The translations under genes and the position numbers were made by a program. A stretch of 64,000 nt of DNA from Sphaerosporella brunnea (taxonomy: Eukaryota > Ascomycota > Pezizomycetes > Pezizales > Pyronemataceae), in assembly GCA_008704415.1 (NCBI GenBank), contig VXIS01000200.1, forward strand, positions 25,024-89,023, read 5' to 3'. Under the pieces are notes generated by a model, which was given only the letters and a program-made list of their open reading frames with translations, was not told the DNA's origin and did not search any database. Shown one piece after another: positions 11,014 through 21,100 of the stretch; position 1 is the first letter of the stretch, and the number at the start of each line of letters is the position of its first letter.

Positions 11014-12408
11014 CTATTCATCGCGCCCGGCATGCTTCCTGCGCTTGTGTTTCTGCCGAAGCGGGCTCTCGTCCGCGACGTCAGTGAGTTCACTGGTGGG
11101 CGCCGGCGCTGCCTCCTCCTTCTGGTCGTCTGTAGAGCTGTCGCCGTCCTCCTGTTCGCTGCAGGAAACGTCGTCTTCTTCATCACTCGTGTCCGCAAAC
11201 GAATAGTCATCCTCCTCCTGGCCACGGGGCCCTCGCGGGCGACAATGCTCGACCGCGCGATCGCGCGCCACCTGCAGGGTGAGGTTCTTGAGTGTGTTAT
11301 GGTATCTCGCGATGTCGAAGGGCCACTCCCTGGCTGGGTCGCCGACGATCATGGCGTCTGGAAGGAGATCTGTTATTTTGATGACAGGGTCTGCATCAGT
11401 GCCGGGCTCCGGCAGGAGAGACTGTGGGTGCCAATTTGAGCGTCAGCACGGATCCGGTTCCTGCAGATTTGCGTGGGGCAAACTCACGATACGGCTGCCG
11501 TCCAGCGTCGGTACGCCGTCCTTCAGCCGCCAGAATTCCAGATACGCGGTCAGAGGGCCCACCCAGTCGCTGCACGAGATGTTGTCGGCGATCGTGCGAT
11601 ACAGCGCCGTGTCGCTGTCGCTGTCGTTGTCGTCCGCCTTCCGCTTTCGGCGCAGCTCAGGCCGCATCTTCAGTCTGGAGCGTGCGAGGCGGTTGCCGAA
11701 CCGCCACACCAGTTCCGCGATTTCGTCCTGTCTGCTTTTCTGCCGTGCGACGAGCCCCTTCGAGTCCTCCTCCACCTTGACCAAGACCACCAACTGCACG
11801 TCGGGCGCTTTCAGCAGCCACTGGTACGCGTCGTCGAGGAGATCGTCGTACGACTCCGAGAATCCGATCTCGCACACCACGCGGGGAAGCGATTCGTCGG
11901 CACCCTGCTGCACGTAGAACCCCGCGTCGGGCGTCTTCGCCCACGCGGGCCACTTGCAGCACTTCTCCGACCGCTGGTACTTTATGCTGGGAAGCTTGAC
12001 CTCGCGCGCGAAGATGTCAAGGACCTCGGCTTCGGCGTCCGCGACGAAGGGCGCGCGGTTCATCGCGCGGAACAGGTCGCTGACGTGTTTGCCGAGGGAA
12101 TTGTGGACCGACCGGACCATGCTGCAGATGCGCAGCGTGCCGAACGCCGGCTTGCCAGCGATGTAGGGATTGAACGACCACCGGCGGTGCTGGCGGTCGC
12201 AGGCGGCGAGCAGGCCGGTCAGCGCGGGCGACAGATAGGCGCTGTGGGGGACGGTAAGGACCAGGTCGTGCTCTGTGATGGGGGGCGCTCGCAGGAAACG
12301 GGCGATGTCGTCGGTCGCGCGCGGCGGGGAGGGATAGGACCAGGGGCGATCTGGGCGCGTTTGCGGTGGGGTTTGAAGCGTGAGTAGTTTGGTGGGCTTC
12401 GAAGGCAT
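11014..12408 (-). CDS. Spliced gene, predicted PD-(D/E)XK-like nuclease-fold protein (442 aa)
   Basis: Exon 1 is 12408-11488 (307 codons) and exon 2 is 11421-11014 (135 codons plus stop). The 66-nt intron has GTGAGT, a CTGAC branch site and CACCCACAG, and splicing preserves frame in phase 0. About residues 160-215 carry PDAGFYVQ, then PRVVCEIGFSESYDDLLDDA, then VQLVVLVKVEED. This pattern (PD, then E-x-G, then an LVLLVK-type strand) is seen in fungal proteins with a restriction-endonuclease-like fold; the assignment is inference. The C-terminus has a long acidic Asp/Glu/Ser stretch followed by a basic tail (RQKHKRRKHAGR), suggesting a nuclear or chromatin location. The initiator ATG is the first in frame; a run of G lies just upstream. 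A degraded paralogue lies at 26640-27123. Confidence 0.75.
11422..11487 (-). other. 66-nt spliceosomal intron
   Basis: In minus orientation it begins GTGAGT (from 11487), has a CTGAC branch motif about 20 nt before the acceptor and ends CACCCACAG at 11422. Both flanking exons are open in the frame it joins. Without splicing, the reading frame stops at 11443, before the acidic tail. Length and motifs are typical of filamentous ascomycetes. Confidence 0.8.
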
Positions 12409-12594
12409 GATTCTTGAGGGGAGTAGGATGGGGGGGGGGGTGCTGTTGTGGCGAGAGAGGTGTGGTTGGGTTGGTTGTGTTGAGTGATGAGGTTGGAATC
12501 GCGGTTAGGGTTGTCTCTCAGCGTGAGATACACCGCCTCTGTGCCACAGGGTGCGCAGGGCACGCATTTCTGAGAACACTGAGCCAGGCATGGC

Positions 12595-12613
12595 AACCCT
12601 AACCCTAACCCTA
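12595..12613. repeat. Short interstitial telomere-type repeat (AACCCT)3
   Basis: Three perfect AACCCT units plus one base lie about 190 bp upstream of the ATG of the spliced gene. AACCCT/TTAGGG-type units are the common fungal telomere repeat. Three units are too few to imply a chromosome end; this could be a promoter element or a trace of break repair. Confidence 0.6.
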
Positions 12614-15600
12614 TCTGACGCGTCCAATCGCGCATCGTTGGAAGCAATCCAAAACCGTGTGGCAACCTTTGTGAAATTTGGTGGGCGTAGACGCAAAACA
12701 GCGTAAAATCGCTCTGAAGGATGCAATTGGCCCACAAATCCCTCCCTGAGTACTGTTTCTACTGTCGACGTTTTCTTTCTCAGCATACTCTGTGAACCAG
12801 GTGCCACCAAGCCTGCTCATTCCAAAACGCGGTCGGCTTGATCATCCGACGGCAACGACCACCGCAAGGCGATACGCCGGCTGGGACGAACTGATATTGC
12901 TTTCTGAGGATAATATCCTGTGGGATTCAACCTATACTATGTTAACAACACAAAGCTTTACGGTCAAAAGACGACTTCAACTAATTTGTCTCATCCTTAG
13001 ACAATCTCAAAGCAAATATTAGTACCGTATAATTCCTTATATACCGCGCAGTGGCGAAGTGGAATCTCGCATACGTGAGCGGGTCCGTGGTGGTGAACAC
13101 AAGCCGCCTCGGGAGTTTCTCGGGCTCGGCGCTTGAGTTCGCCTGCAACGCCGATGTTGCCGCGCAAAATACGGTTTCCTGGCAACGGCAGGGTTAGGTG
13201 GCCGACTTCCCTGGGGTGCAAGCCATAAGGCGGACAATCAGCGGAGGAGGCAGATGCTGTGGGGGTAGTGCTATCAACCGTGCCGATCCAGCTTAGCAAC
13301 CAGGATACCTTTCATGTTGCCGGCAGAGAAAGATATTACTGACTGCATCGGAAGATGTATCTTGCACTCGAGTTACCCCGGAAACCCCGAGACGCCGAGG
13401 TTTTCATCCTCGCTGCAAGCTTTGGCTCAGGGGTTAACGCTTCGTCGCTACGGAGCGCGGAGGCAACATTTTGCAAACCCATCATCGTGTGAAGCCGGGC
13501 ACGAACCTGCATACAGTGCCCACGGTGGAGAACCTACCAGCTTGACGTCCGCTCGAGTGCGGGCTGGTGAGTTTGGCCGCAACTGTATCCGCAAGGACAG
13601 CGATTGTGACGGTGAGTATCGCACATTTCAGAAGCCTAAGCCGGCTGTGCCACGGTCGAATGGCGGCTGGGTAGACGTAGTCGGCTCGGGGGATGCTGAA
13701 AAAGCAGATGTAGGCATCATTCTGCAGTCAAACGGCGGCAGGCACGGCGATAACGGCAATCGATTCAGTTCTTCCAATAACACAAGGCCAGCTGCCTCCC
13801 CTGCCACTGGTGTCGGGGATATGGACTAAGGGGCAGAGAGATGGGGAGGTGTTTTCACCCATGGGTACCCCAACTTCTGTTCGTGTTGAAAGTAGCCATC
13901 CTGGGTTGGTGAATACATTCCCGCCATTGCCATGCGTGCTTACGTTCCACTGGACGATCGATGGCCAAAAACTGATGGTCAAGCACCCCGCATCAGCTAC
14001 TCACTATACCCAGTGACACAGGCGCATCCCGCTTAGGCTGTCTAAACGTGCTGGATGTATTACCGCCGCCCCGCTCTGCGCCTCAAGTGGTCGAAACAGC
14101 AGCACTCTCCAGCGCCTGTGGTCTGTACGGTGGCCATGGGCCTTGGTCATTGTCAATCCGGAGTGCGGCGGTCGGAGACAGGTGGGCGGGGACATAGCCC
14201 AGTTGCGTCTCCGAAGCAGGTGACGTGGATTCTGGCAGCTGCACAGGTGACCGCTGAGTAGTCCGCAATCCGGATCCGCGCGGCAATGGCTTGCTGCATC
14301 CGGGCCTGTGCGTGCCCAAATGAGTCGACAACGGCCACGCAACGCAAACGGCGTTTTTTCTTATCGACACGATTCCGGGATGGAAGGTTTCGGATGGTTA
14401 TTTATTTAGCTTTGCGTATGTACAGAGTGTGTGGTCGTGGTTAGATACACGGAAAATTTGCTGGTGTCACTGTGGTTGCCTCCCTGGAACGCCATGCTGC
14501 AGATTTTCTATGTTGTGACGCTGGAGCTTGGTCAGACCAGATTATACCCCTCCCCCCCCCCACCCCGAGGGCGAAACCCCAGACGCGGTATAAGCTCTAC
14601 GCTGAATCGAAATCCATCGCCGGTGTACGCCTGGCCTGTCCAATCCCCACGACGCTGGACGAAATAGTGCAGGCCTCAAAGCACAATAATTCTTCAGACA
14701 GCCCGGGTATGCGTCTCATTATTATCAAGATCTTCCTGAGAGGATCCAATCGTTCCCCTCCCAGTGGGTAGCAAGCAAAACCAGCATTGCCCCGCGGGAT
14801 CAGCTTCATCCCTTTTGATCTGCACGGTGCGGACACTACAGCCCACACCGCGGCGTGGTGACGACAGTGGGTAGGGGCGCTCAACTTCCGATCCGCCAGC
14901 GTTATCGATAATAAACAAACCAACCGTCCATTCCGCACGGTGTGGATACATCACCAACACGGACTGCTCAAAGCATACACCAGCCAGCCTCCGAAAATCC
15001 CCACGCCGCAGCCGATAGCGGAGAAACACAGTCTCTCGGTCCGGGTATTCCCGCCGTTGGCCGACGCGGGCAACTAGAAACCTGCAGGTGTGCAGGCAGC
15101 AGATCCTTTTGTGCGGGTATCTGCGGCATCGACTACCCCCAAGAGCGAGGGCATGTTTCAGCCATGCCTCAGCCATGTCTCAGATACCAATCGGCGCTCA
15201 GCTCAGCACGTTGACGAGGCCTAGCACAGCCATTCTGGAGCCAAGAATTTGGAAGCTACGTCTGGCATCACATTTGAGAAAATGGGGTACGGGGTGCAGG
15301 CTGGTACTCACGCACGGAGGTGCAGGCCGGTACATCACGCATAGCGGAAGGGAGGTATTGGTGCCGCATACCTCCGGGATGACGCAGCTGTGTTGATGGG
15401 AAGCCTCATAACTGTTGTACCCGTGCCGTGTGGAGTTTTGAGCGTACGTCAACTAACAACCTAGACATCCGCAGCAGCACAACAGGAGGAGCAACAGACT
15501 CAGCACGTTTAGAATGACCTGAACCGCCAGTCACAGCGCACACTTTGCACGGGTGTAAGGTATAGACTCTAGGCTGGGTGAGGGTTACAGAACGAGCCTA

Positions 15601-15956
15601 TTTGGCCCATAGCTCTTCCAGTTGAATCCGAACAAGCACACCGATGGCGCAGACGTTCACAACCCCGCCACCCACGCATCCCCACTCTCGACCCAACCCG
15701 CACCATCGTCTCGCTGCCACGCTCAAAAGCGAGGCCACATCTTGCTCGTCGCATCGCGGGCCCAAACAGCCGCGAGACGGAACACCTCGCGGCCACAGTT
15801 GCCGTCCGGGTTGTCGCCCGTTCAGGTCTGGTAGTTTTTCCTATAGAGATTGCGAGGGTGCTGGTGGTGCTGGTGGGTATGTACTGTGGGTGGGTGGGAG
15901 TTAGCGTCCGCTTCTCAAAGCCCCCGAGGGTGCAATACAGCTGGACCGCAGGCTGC
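12614..15956. other. Long region without recognisable genes
   Basis: Several medium open frames (for example 12997-13299 minus and 13314-13829 plus) show no known motif, and none has a convincing intron pattern. A C-run occurs near 14552-14562. Parts may be ancient transposon DNA. I see no tRNA or rRNA. Confidence 0.4.
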
Positions 15957-16003
15957 GTTTTTTTGTTTGTTTTAATCATCCTGTGTTCGGGCGCTGGCGG
16001 CCA
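15957..16003 (-). mobile_element. LINE 3' tail fragment, cut by copia insertion
   Basis: On the minus strand this reads GGCCGCCAGCG, then CCGAACACAGGATG, then ATTAAAACAAACAAAAAA. The same tail follows the LINE coding region at 32266-32330 and recurs at about 43906-43945. The A-rich end and shared sequence mark it as a 5'-truncated LINE 3' end. The copia element inserted beside it, so its upstream part should lie beyond 26410, where I cannot identify coding sequence. Confidence 0.55.
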
Positions 16004-16008
16004 TGACG

Positions 16009-16203
16009 TGTTGATGTAGGGACGAACCGATAGGCGCACTCGAGGGACAATCCGAAGGAAGGTGAGAAGAAGATGTATTTCTGTCTGCTCTAGCTGGAAC
16101 CTTCGGGGGAGGTTGATCCTCCCGGGTGCACTATCAAGCACTCTACACAACCTCTAGCACTCTACTCCGTTCCGCTCTCTACAAGGCCCTTCGGGCCGCA
16201 ACA
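16009..16203 (-). repeat. Copia-1 3' LTR (195 bp)
   Basis: It is the downstream LTR for the minus-strand element and appears identical to 26211-26405. It is preceded, in element orientation, by the polypurine tract GCGGGGGAG (16204-16212), which primes plus-strand DNA synthesis. Confidence 0.93.
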
Positions 16204-16212
16204 CTCCCCCGC
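16204..16212 (-). promoter_or_regulatory. Copia-1 polypurine tract
   Basis: GCGGGGGAG on the minus strand directly abuts the 3' LTR. This is the expected position of the plus-strand primer. Confidence 0.75.
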
Positions 16213-16267
16213 GGAGCGAGTAGAAAACAGAAGAAACAGGACCTAATACCGTACCGAAGATAACCCC

Positions 16268-16599
16268 CTAATGCAACAACCCCAAACTCTCAAGAAAAAC
16301 GCCGTGTTTCACACTTCCAAGGGCCTTCGTCAGACCGTCAGCAAGCTGCTCTTCTGATGAGACCTGGACGAGCATCATGTTGCCCGATTTGACTGCCTCC
16401 TGTAAAGCATAGAAACGAAGACGCAGGTGACGGGAAGCGTTGGAAAATCCAGTATCCAGAACCGTCAGACAAGACTGGTTGTCACCCATCATGGTGATAG
16501 GAGTGCGCGGTGCTCCTGGTGAAATTTCGAAGATCACATCCTGCAACCACTGTGCGTGCTTCCATGCCTCCGCCGTTGCGATCAACTCCACTTCCATCG
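16268..16599 (-). pseudogene. Copia-1 RNase H, distal part
   Basis: In element orientation this piece starts at the Gypsy-1 target duplication and reads MEVELIATAEAWKHAQWL, then a DNQSC block, then ADGLTKAL, and stops about 60 bp before the polypurine tract. These are the last RNase H motifs of copia polyproteins. The upstream part ends with TLVAQST on the other side of Gypsy-1 (22126). Removing Gypsy-1 and one CATCG joins the two in frame. Confidence 0.92.
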
Positions 16600-16880
16600 T
16601 GTCACGGCTCAAGGTTAAGGGGTGGCTCGGCGCTAGGGTTAGGGTGTCACGTGACGCGCGGTCACGTGACGGGAAAGCATAAATGGCGAGGTTTCACTTG
16701 TTTTTGTTTCTTTTCTTCTTCTCTTCTTTACAGAACGTCTTGTACACTAGCGAACCTAGTAACCTTGAACCACATTGTCTTGTCCCGTCTTCTTCTGCCT
16801 CTTGTCCTTGTCCTCCTGCCTCCGGTCCTTGCCTCGAAAGCTACGTACCTTGGACGTTTCCTCGCGCCTGTCCCGTTACA
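16600..16880 (+). repeat. Gypsy-1 5' LTR (281 bp)
   Basis: It starts TGTCACGGCTC and ends CCGTTACA. Visible promoter parts: TAGGGTTAGGG, two copies of the palindrome GTCACGTGAC (16646-16655 and 16661-16670), a TATA-like CATAAAT near 16678, a pyrimidine run, then ACAGAACGT (16730-16738), the presumed mRNA 5' end. Confidence 0.95.
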
Positions 16881-16882
16881 GT

Positions 16883-16891
16883 ACGTTCTGT
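16883..16891 (+). promoter_or_regulatory. Gypsy-1 primer binding site, self-priming type
   Basis: ACGTTCTGT begins 2 nt after the LTR and is the exact complement of ACAGAACGT (16730-16738) inside the LTR, directly after a pyrimidine-rich initiator-like tract. In Tf1-type elements the 5' end of the mRNA folds back on such a site to prime reverse transcription. No tRNA 3' end complement was recognised. Confidence 0.7.
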
Positions 16892-16914
16892 CGAACTATC
16901 TCCAACCTACGTAG

Positions 16915-18102
16915 CTCCCGCTCTTGCTCCCGACCTCGACACACCATGCCGATATACAAAGTATCTCCGACGACCTCTGGGCACGCCTCGTGGCTGCCAG
17001 CGCTCTCACCGATCTTGAAAACAACGACCCTCTCGACTATATCCACAGAATCTGCACCGAAGTCCTCAGCACCCCTGACTATACACCTGCACCCACGGAC
17101 GACGACCTTACCTTGGCCGAAGAAACCGCTCGAGCTGACACTGCTGAGCAAGAACTGGTCCGTCAACGAGAAATCATCACCCGCCTCCTGGGCCAGCCGG
17201 CACCGGAGAACCATGGAGCACGAGGTGACAAGCTCCCGGACGCGCCTATGTTCGACGGCACCCGCGATAAACTTCGGTCGTTTGTCGCCCAGCTCCGTCT
17301 CAAGCTGTTCGCAGACACCACACGCTTCCCAACTCCCCAGCTACGGTTGTCCTATGCCATCAACCGATGCGAAGGCCGTGCCATGGAACAACTCCTCCCC
17401 TACATTCGCGATGATGGCACGATTACAGGACTCGACGATGTTGAAGACGTCATCAGCGTCCTCCAGACTGCCTTCGGTGACCCGGACCGCGCCACCACAG
17501 CTCGTCACAGGCTCCAAACCCTTCGACAAGGTAACAAGGAATTCTCGCTATACTACGCCGAGTTCTCCAGGCTGGTCTCCAATTTGGATTGGGATCAATG
17601 TGCCACCATGGATGCCCTCCGGCATGGACTCTCAATCGAAATCCTCGAGAAGCTCATCGGCACCCCGAATCCCACCAATCTTAACGACTTTGTCAACCTG
17701 TGCCAACGTCTCGACTCCCAAATGCGTGCCGTTGAGCACCTCCGCAAACTCCGGTCTAGCACTTCGTCTTCAGCCCCCCGCAATGCCAGTCACCATCCGG
17801 TCACTACTCCACAACAACCCCGCACCCCTCAAGGAACCTTCGCCCCCACTTCGGCCCCCCCGCCTCAACCTGACACTACGCAGCCCGTCCCTACACCCAT
17901 GGACCTTTCCGCCAATCGCCGCAAGATCACACCCCAGGAACGAGCTGCCCGGCTTGCCGAGGGTCGCTGTCTCTACTGCGGTGGCCACGGGCACTTGGCT
18001 GCGACCTGCCCCAATAAGCCGGCCCACCTCCGAGCCGCCGCCACCACTACCACTACCACGCTCACCCCCCTCCCGACCGACAACCTGTCGGGAAACGTCT
18101 AG
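16915..18102 (+). pseudogene. Gypsy-1 gag (about 390 aa), start codon displaced
   Basis: The open gag frame runs from 16915 to TAG at 18100-18102. Capsid-like sequence (FDGTRDKLRSFVAQLRLKL, then a LLPYI motif, then LQTLRQGN, then YYAEFSRLV) is followed by a Pro-rich linker and a CCHC zinc knuckle, CLYCGGHGHLAATC, for RNA binding. No in-frame ATG precedes the conserved region. The only suitable ATG (16946, context ACACCATGCC) is one base out; one extra G would give ATGGCC in gag frame. So either one base is lost or initiation is non-AUG. The gag end overlaps pol, which is in the -1 frame. Confidence 0.85.
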
Positions 18103-18135
18103 ACCAGCCGCACATTGATGGCTATGCTGCTGGTC
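18090..18135 (+). promoter_or_regulatory. Programmed -1 frameshift signal between gag and pol
   Basis: GGGAAAC at 18090-18096 lies in phase G GGA AAC with gag, matching the X XXY YYZ slippery rule. A 5-nt spacer (18097-18101) is followed by a perfect 7-bp stem: GACCAGC (18102-18108) pairs with GCTGGTC (18129-18135), with a 20-nt loop. The gag stop lies in the spacer and stem start. Pol is in the -1 frame and open through the site. All three canonical parts are present at canonical spacing. Confidence 0.85.
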
Positions 18136-21100
18136 ACCCCATCTCGTTGTCTTCGTCTAGCTTAGGATTGACAGCTCTTGGAGTTACGGACACAGTTGTG
18201 GAGGAAACAGTACTGGAAGGAAAGCACCTTATTGTTTCTTGCACTCTGTCATTCAGCAATAAAACTGTTTGTACTCATGCGCTGATCGATTGTGGCGCAA
18301 CTGGCATATCCTTTGTGGACGAAGACTTCGCTCGCCATCACCAACTCCCCTTACACTCCTTAAGAAAACCCCGTGCCCTCAAAGTAATCGACGGCTGTCC
18401 AATCTCTTCCGGTGACATCACTCATCTGTCCGTCGCCCAATGTACCATCCAAGATCACCAAGAACAACTCCCCATGTTTGTCACCAAATTAGGACACTAC
18501 CCCATTGTACTCGGAATCCCCTGGCTCCAGCTCCACAACGTCGCGATCCGATTCAGCTCTCGGACTCTCACCTTCGGATCACAATACTGCCTTGCTCACT
18601 GCAACCCCGTACCAACAACCGTCTCAGCCCTTAGCGAAGAACCTCCAGAGGTCTTTCGGGAACCCATCGCAGCAGCGCCAGCAAAACTCCACATCGCCTC
18701 ACTAAAAGCCTCCTCCTTCTGCCGATTGGCCAAGAAAAAGCACCTAGCCGTCTATTCTATATCCCTGTACGAAATTAATAGGGCCCTTGAAAAGAAGTAC
18801 GCCGAAGACGACAACGACCTACGCAAAATTGTCCCCGCCGAATTCCACGGCTATCTCCCTTTGTTCAAGGAGGCAATTGCAAATAGACTACCGCCGCATC
18901 GACCATATGACCATAAGATTCCTTTGAGAGAGGGGTTCGTTCCCCCATTTGGCCCTCTGTATTCCCTCTCCCGAGAGGAGCTGGAAGCCCTCAAGGCCTG
19001 GCTCGAACAAAAGTTGGAAAAGTGATTTATCCGCCGCTCGTCCTCGCCAGCCGCGTTTCCCATCCTGTTGGTCAAGAAAGCAGACGGGTCTCTACTGCTG
19101 TGTGTTGACTACCGAGGCCTGAACGAAGGAACTATCAAGAACAGGTACCCGTTACCTCTGATCCAGGAGACACTGATGCAGCTCTCCAAGCCAAAATACT
19201 TCACGACGTTGGACATCCGAGGAGCCTACAACCTGGTCCGCCTGGCTGAAGGGGAAGAATGGAAGACCGCCTTCAGAACCCGCTACGAGCTTTTCGAATC
19301 CCTGGTCATGCCTTTCGGACTCACAAATGCCCCTGCCGACTTCCAAGCCTTCATCAACGACGTACTTCGACCGTTCCTCGACCGCTTTTGTACGGCCTAC
19401 CTCGACGACATCTTGATCTATTCAGAGACCATCGAAGAACACCGCGAGCATATCAAGCAGATCCTCGATGCTCTCAGCAAAACTGGGCTCCACCTCAAGC
19501 CGGAGAAATGCAAGTTCTATCAGATGGAGGTCAAGTACCTGGGCTTACTGGTCGGACGCAACGGCATCAAAATGGACCCCAGCAAAGTCCAAACAATCAT
19601 GGAATGGGAACCACCATCCAACCTCAAGGACGTTCAGGAATTCTTGGGATTTGCGAACTTCTATCGCCGGTTCATTCGCGACTATTCAAACGTGGTTGCC
19701 CCACTCACCTCGCTGACCAAGAAAGACAATGGCCAACCCGTGCCCTTTGTGTGGGGTACCGCGCAGCAAAACGCGTTCGATACCCTCAGAAAGGCTTTTA
19801 CAACCGCCCCGATTCTCCGACACTTCGACTATGATCGTGAAGTTGTTGTCGAAACCGATGCATCAGACTACGTCTCAGCCGGTGTCCTCTCCCAGTATGA
19901 CGATGAGGGAACCCTCCACCCCGTCGCCTTCTTTTCCAAGAAACACTCTCCTGCCGAATGCAACTATGAGATCTACGACAAGGAGTTGATGGCTATCGTT
20001 CGATGCTTCGAGGAATGGAGTCTCCACCTTGAAGGCTCTGCGTTCCCCGTCCAGGTTCTCACCGCTCACAAGAACCTGGAATATTTCATGACAACGAAAC
20101 TGCTCAACCGTCGCCAGGCCCGCTGGTCCGAATTCCTGTCTCGCTTCAACTTCAAGATAGTCTATCGACCCGGTGTCGCTGGTGGGAAACCCGACGCCCT
20201 CACTAGGAGGTCTGGAGACCTGCCTAAAGAGGGGGATGAACGACTTTTGGCCAACCAACAGGCAGTCCTGAAACCGCAGAACCTGCCCGACAATCTACGT
20301 TTGATGGCGGAAAACCCACCCAGCACCGGGCCGTCCTCCCTGGAAACCCTGTTTGACAAAGGGTACGAAGCGGATGCTTTCCCGCAACGAGTCCTAGAGA
20401 TGCTGGCAAAAGGCACCCGAATCTCCAAAGACATTTCACTTGCCGACTGCTCTGAGCACCATGGGAGGCTAATGTACCGCGGATGCTTCTACGTCCCAGA
20501 TTACGCCCCCCCTCGGCTCCGACTCATTCAAGACCACCACGTCCCTCCGACCATGGGACACCCGGGATGTGCAAAGACCTTGGAACTCCTATCCCGACGC
20601 TACTACTGGACAAGTATGCGACATGACGTTGAGAGATTCGTACGCAATTGTCATACCTGCCGACGGATGAAAGCAACAAGACACGCACCGTTCGGGACTC
20701 TGAAGCCTCTTGCTGTCCCACACCATCCTTGGCAAAGTGTCTCCGTCGATTTCGTCACTGGACTTCCTGTTTCGGAAGGCTACGACGCAATCTGCGCAGT
20801 AGTCTGCCGAGTAACAAAACAACGCCACCTGATTCCCTGTCTTACAACCATCGACGCAGAAGGATTCGCTCAGCTATTTATTGAAAACGTCTTCAAGCAC
20901 CATGGCCTCCCCGACGTTCTCATCTCCGACCGAGGCCCCCAATTTGTTGCTAACTTCTGGAAACACCTTGCTTCCTGTCTTGGGATTGAGACTGCTCCAA
21001 GCACCGCCTTCCACCCGCAGACCGATGGTCAGACAGAACGGATCAATGCCGTCACGGAGCAGTATCTCCGCGCCTACGTATCATACCTGCAGAACGATTG

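Noticed and set aside
10630..11439. A 269-codon plus frame
   Set aside because: It lies antisense to exon 2 of the spliced gene, whose intron and paralogue support the minus strand.
11473..12387. A 304-codon plus frame
   Set aside because: Antisense shadow of exon 1 of the spliced gene, in GC-rich DNA that keeps the opposite frame open.
16775..18118. A 447-codon plus frame fully overlapping Gypsy-1 gag
   Set aside because: It is Ser/Pro/Arg-rich without domains. The C-rich third positions of gag keep the +1 frame open by composition, and the zinc knuckle and capsid motifs are in the other frame.
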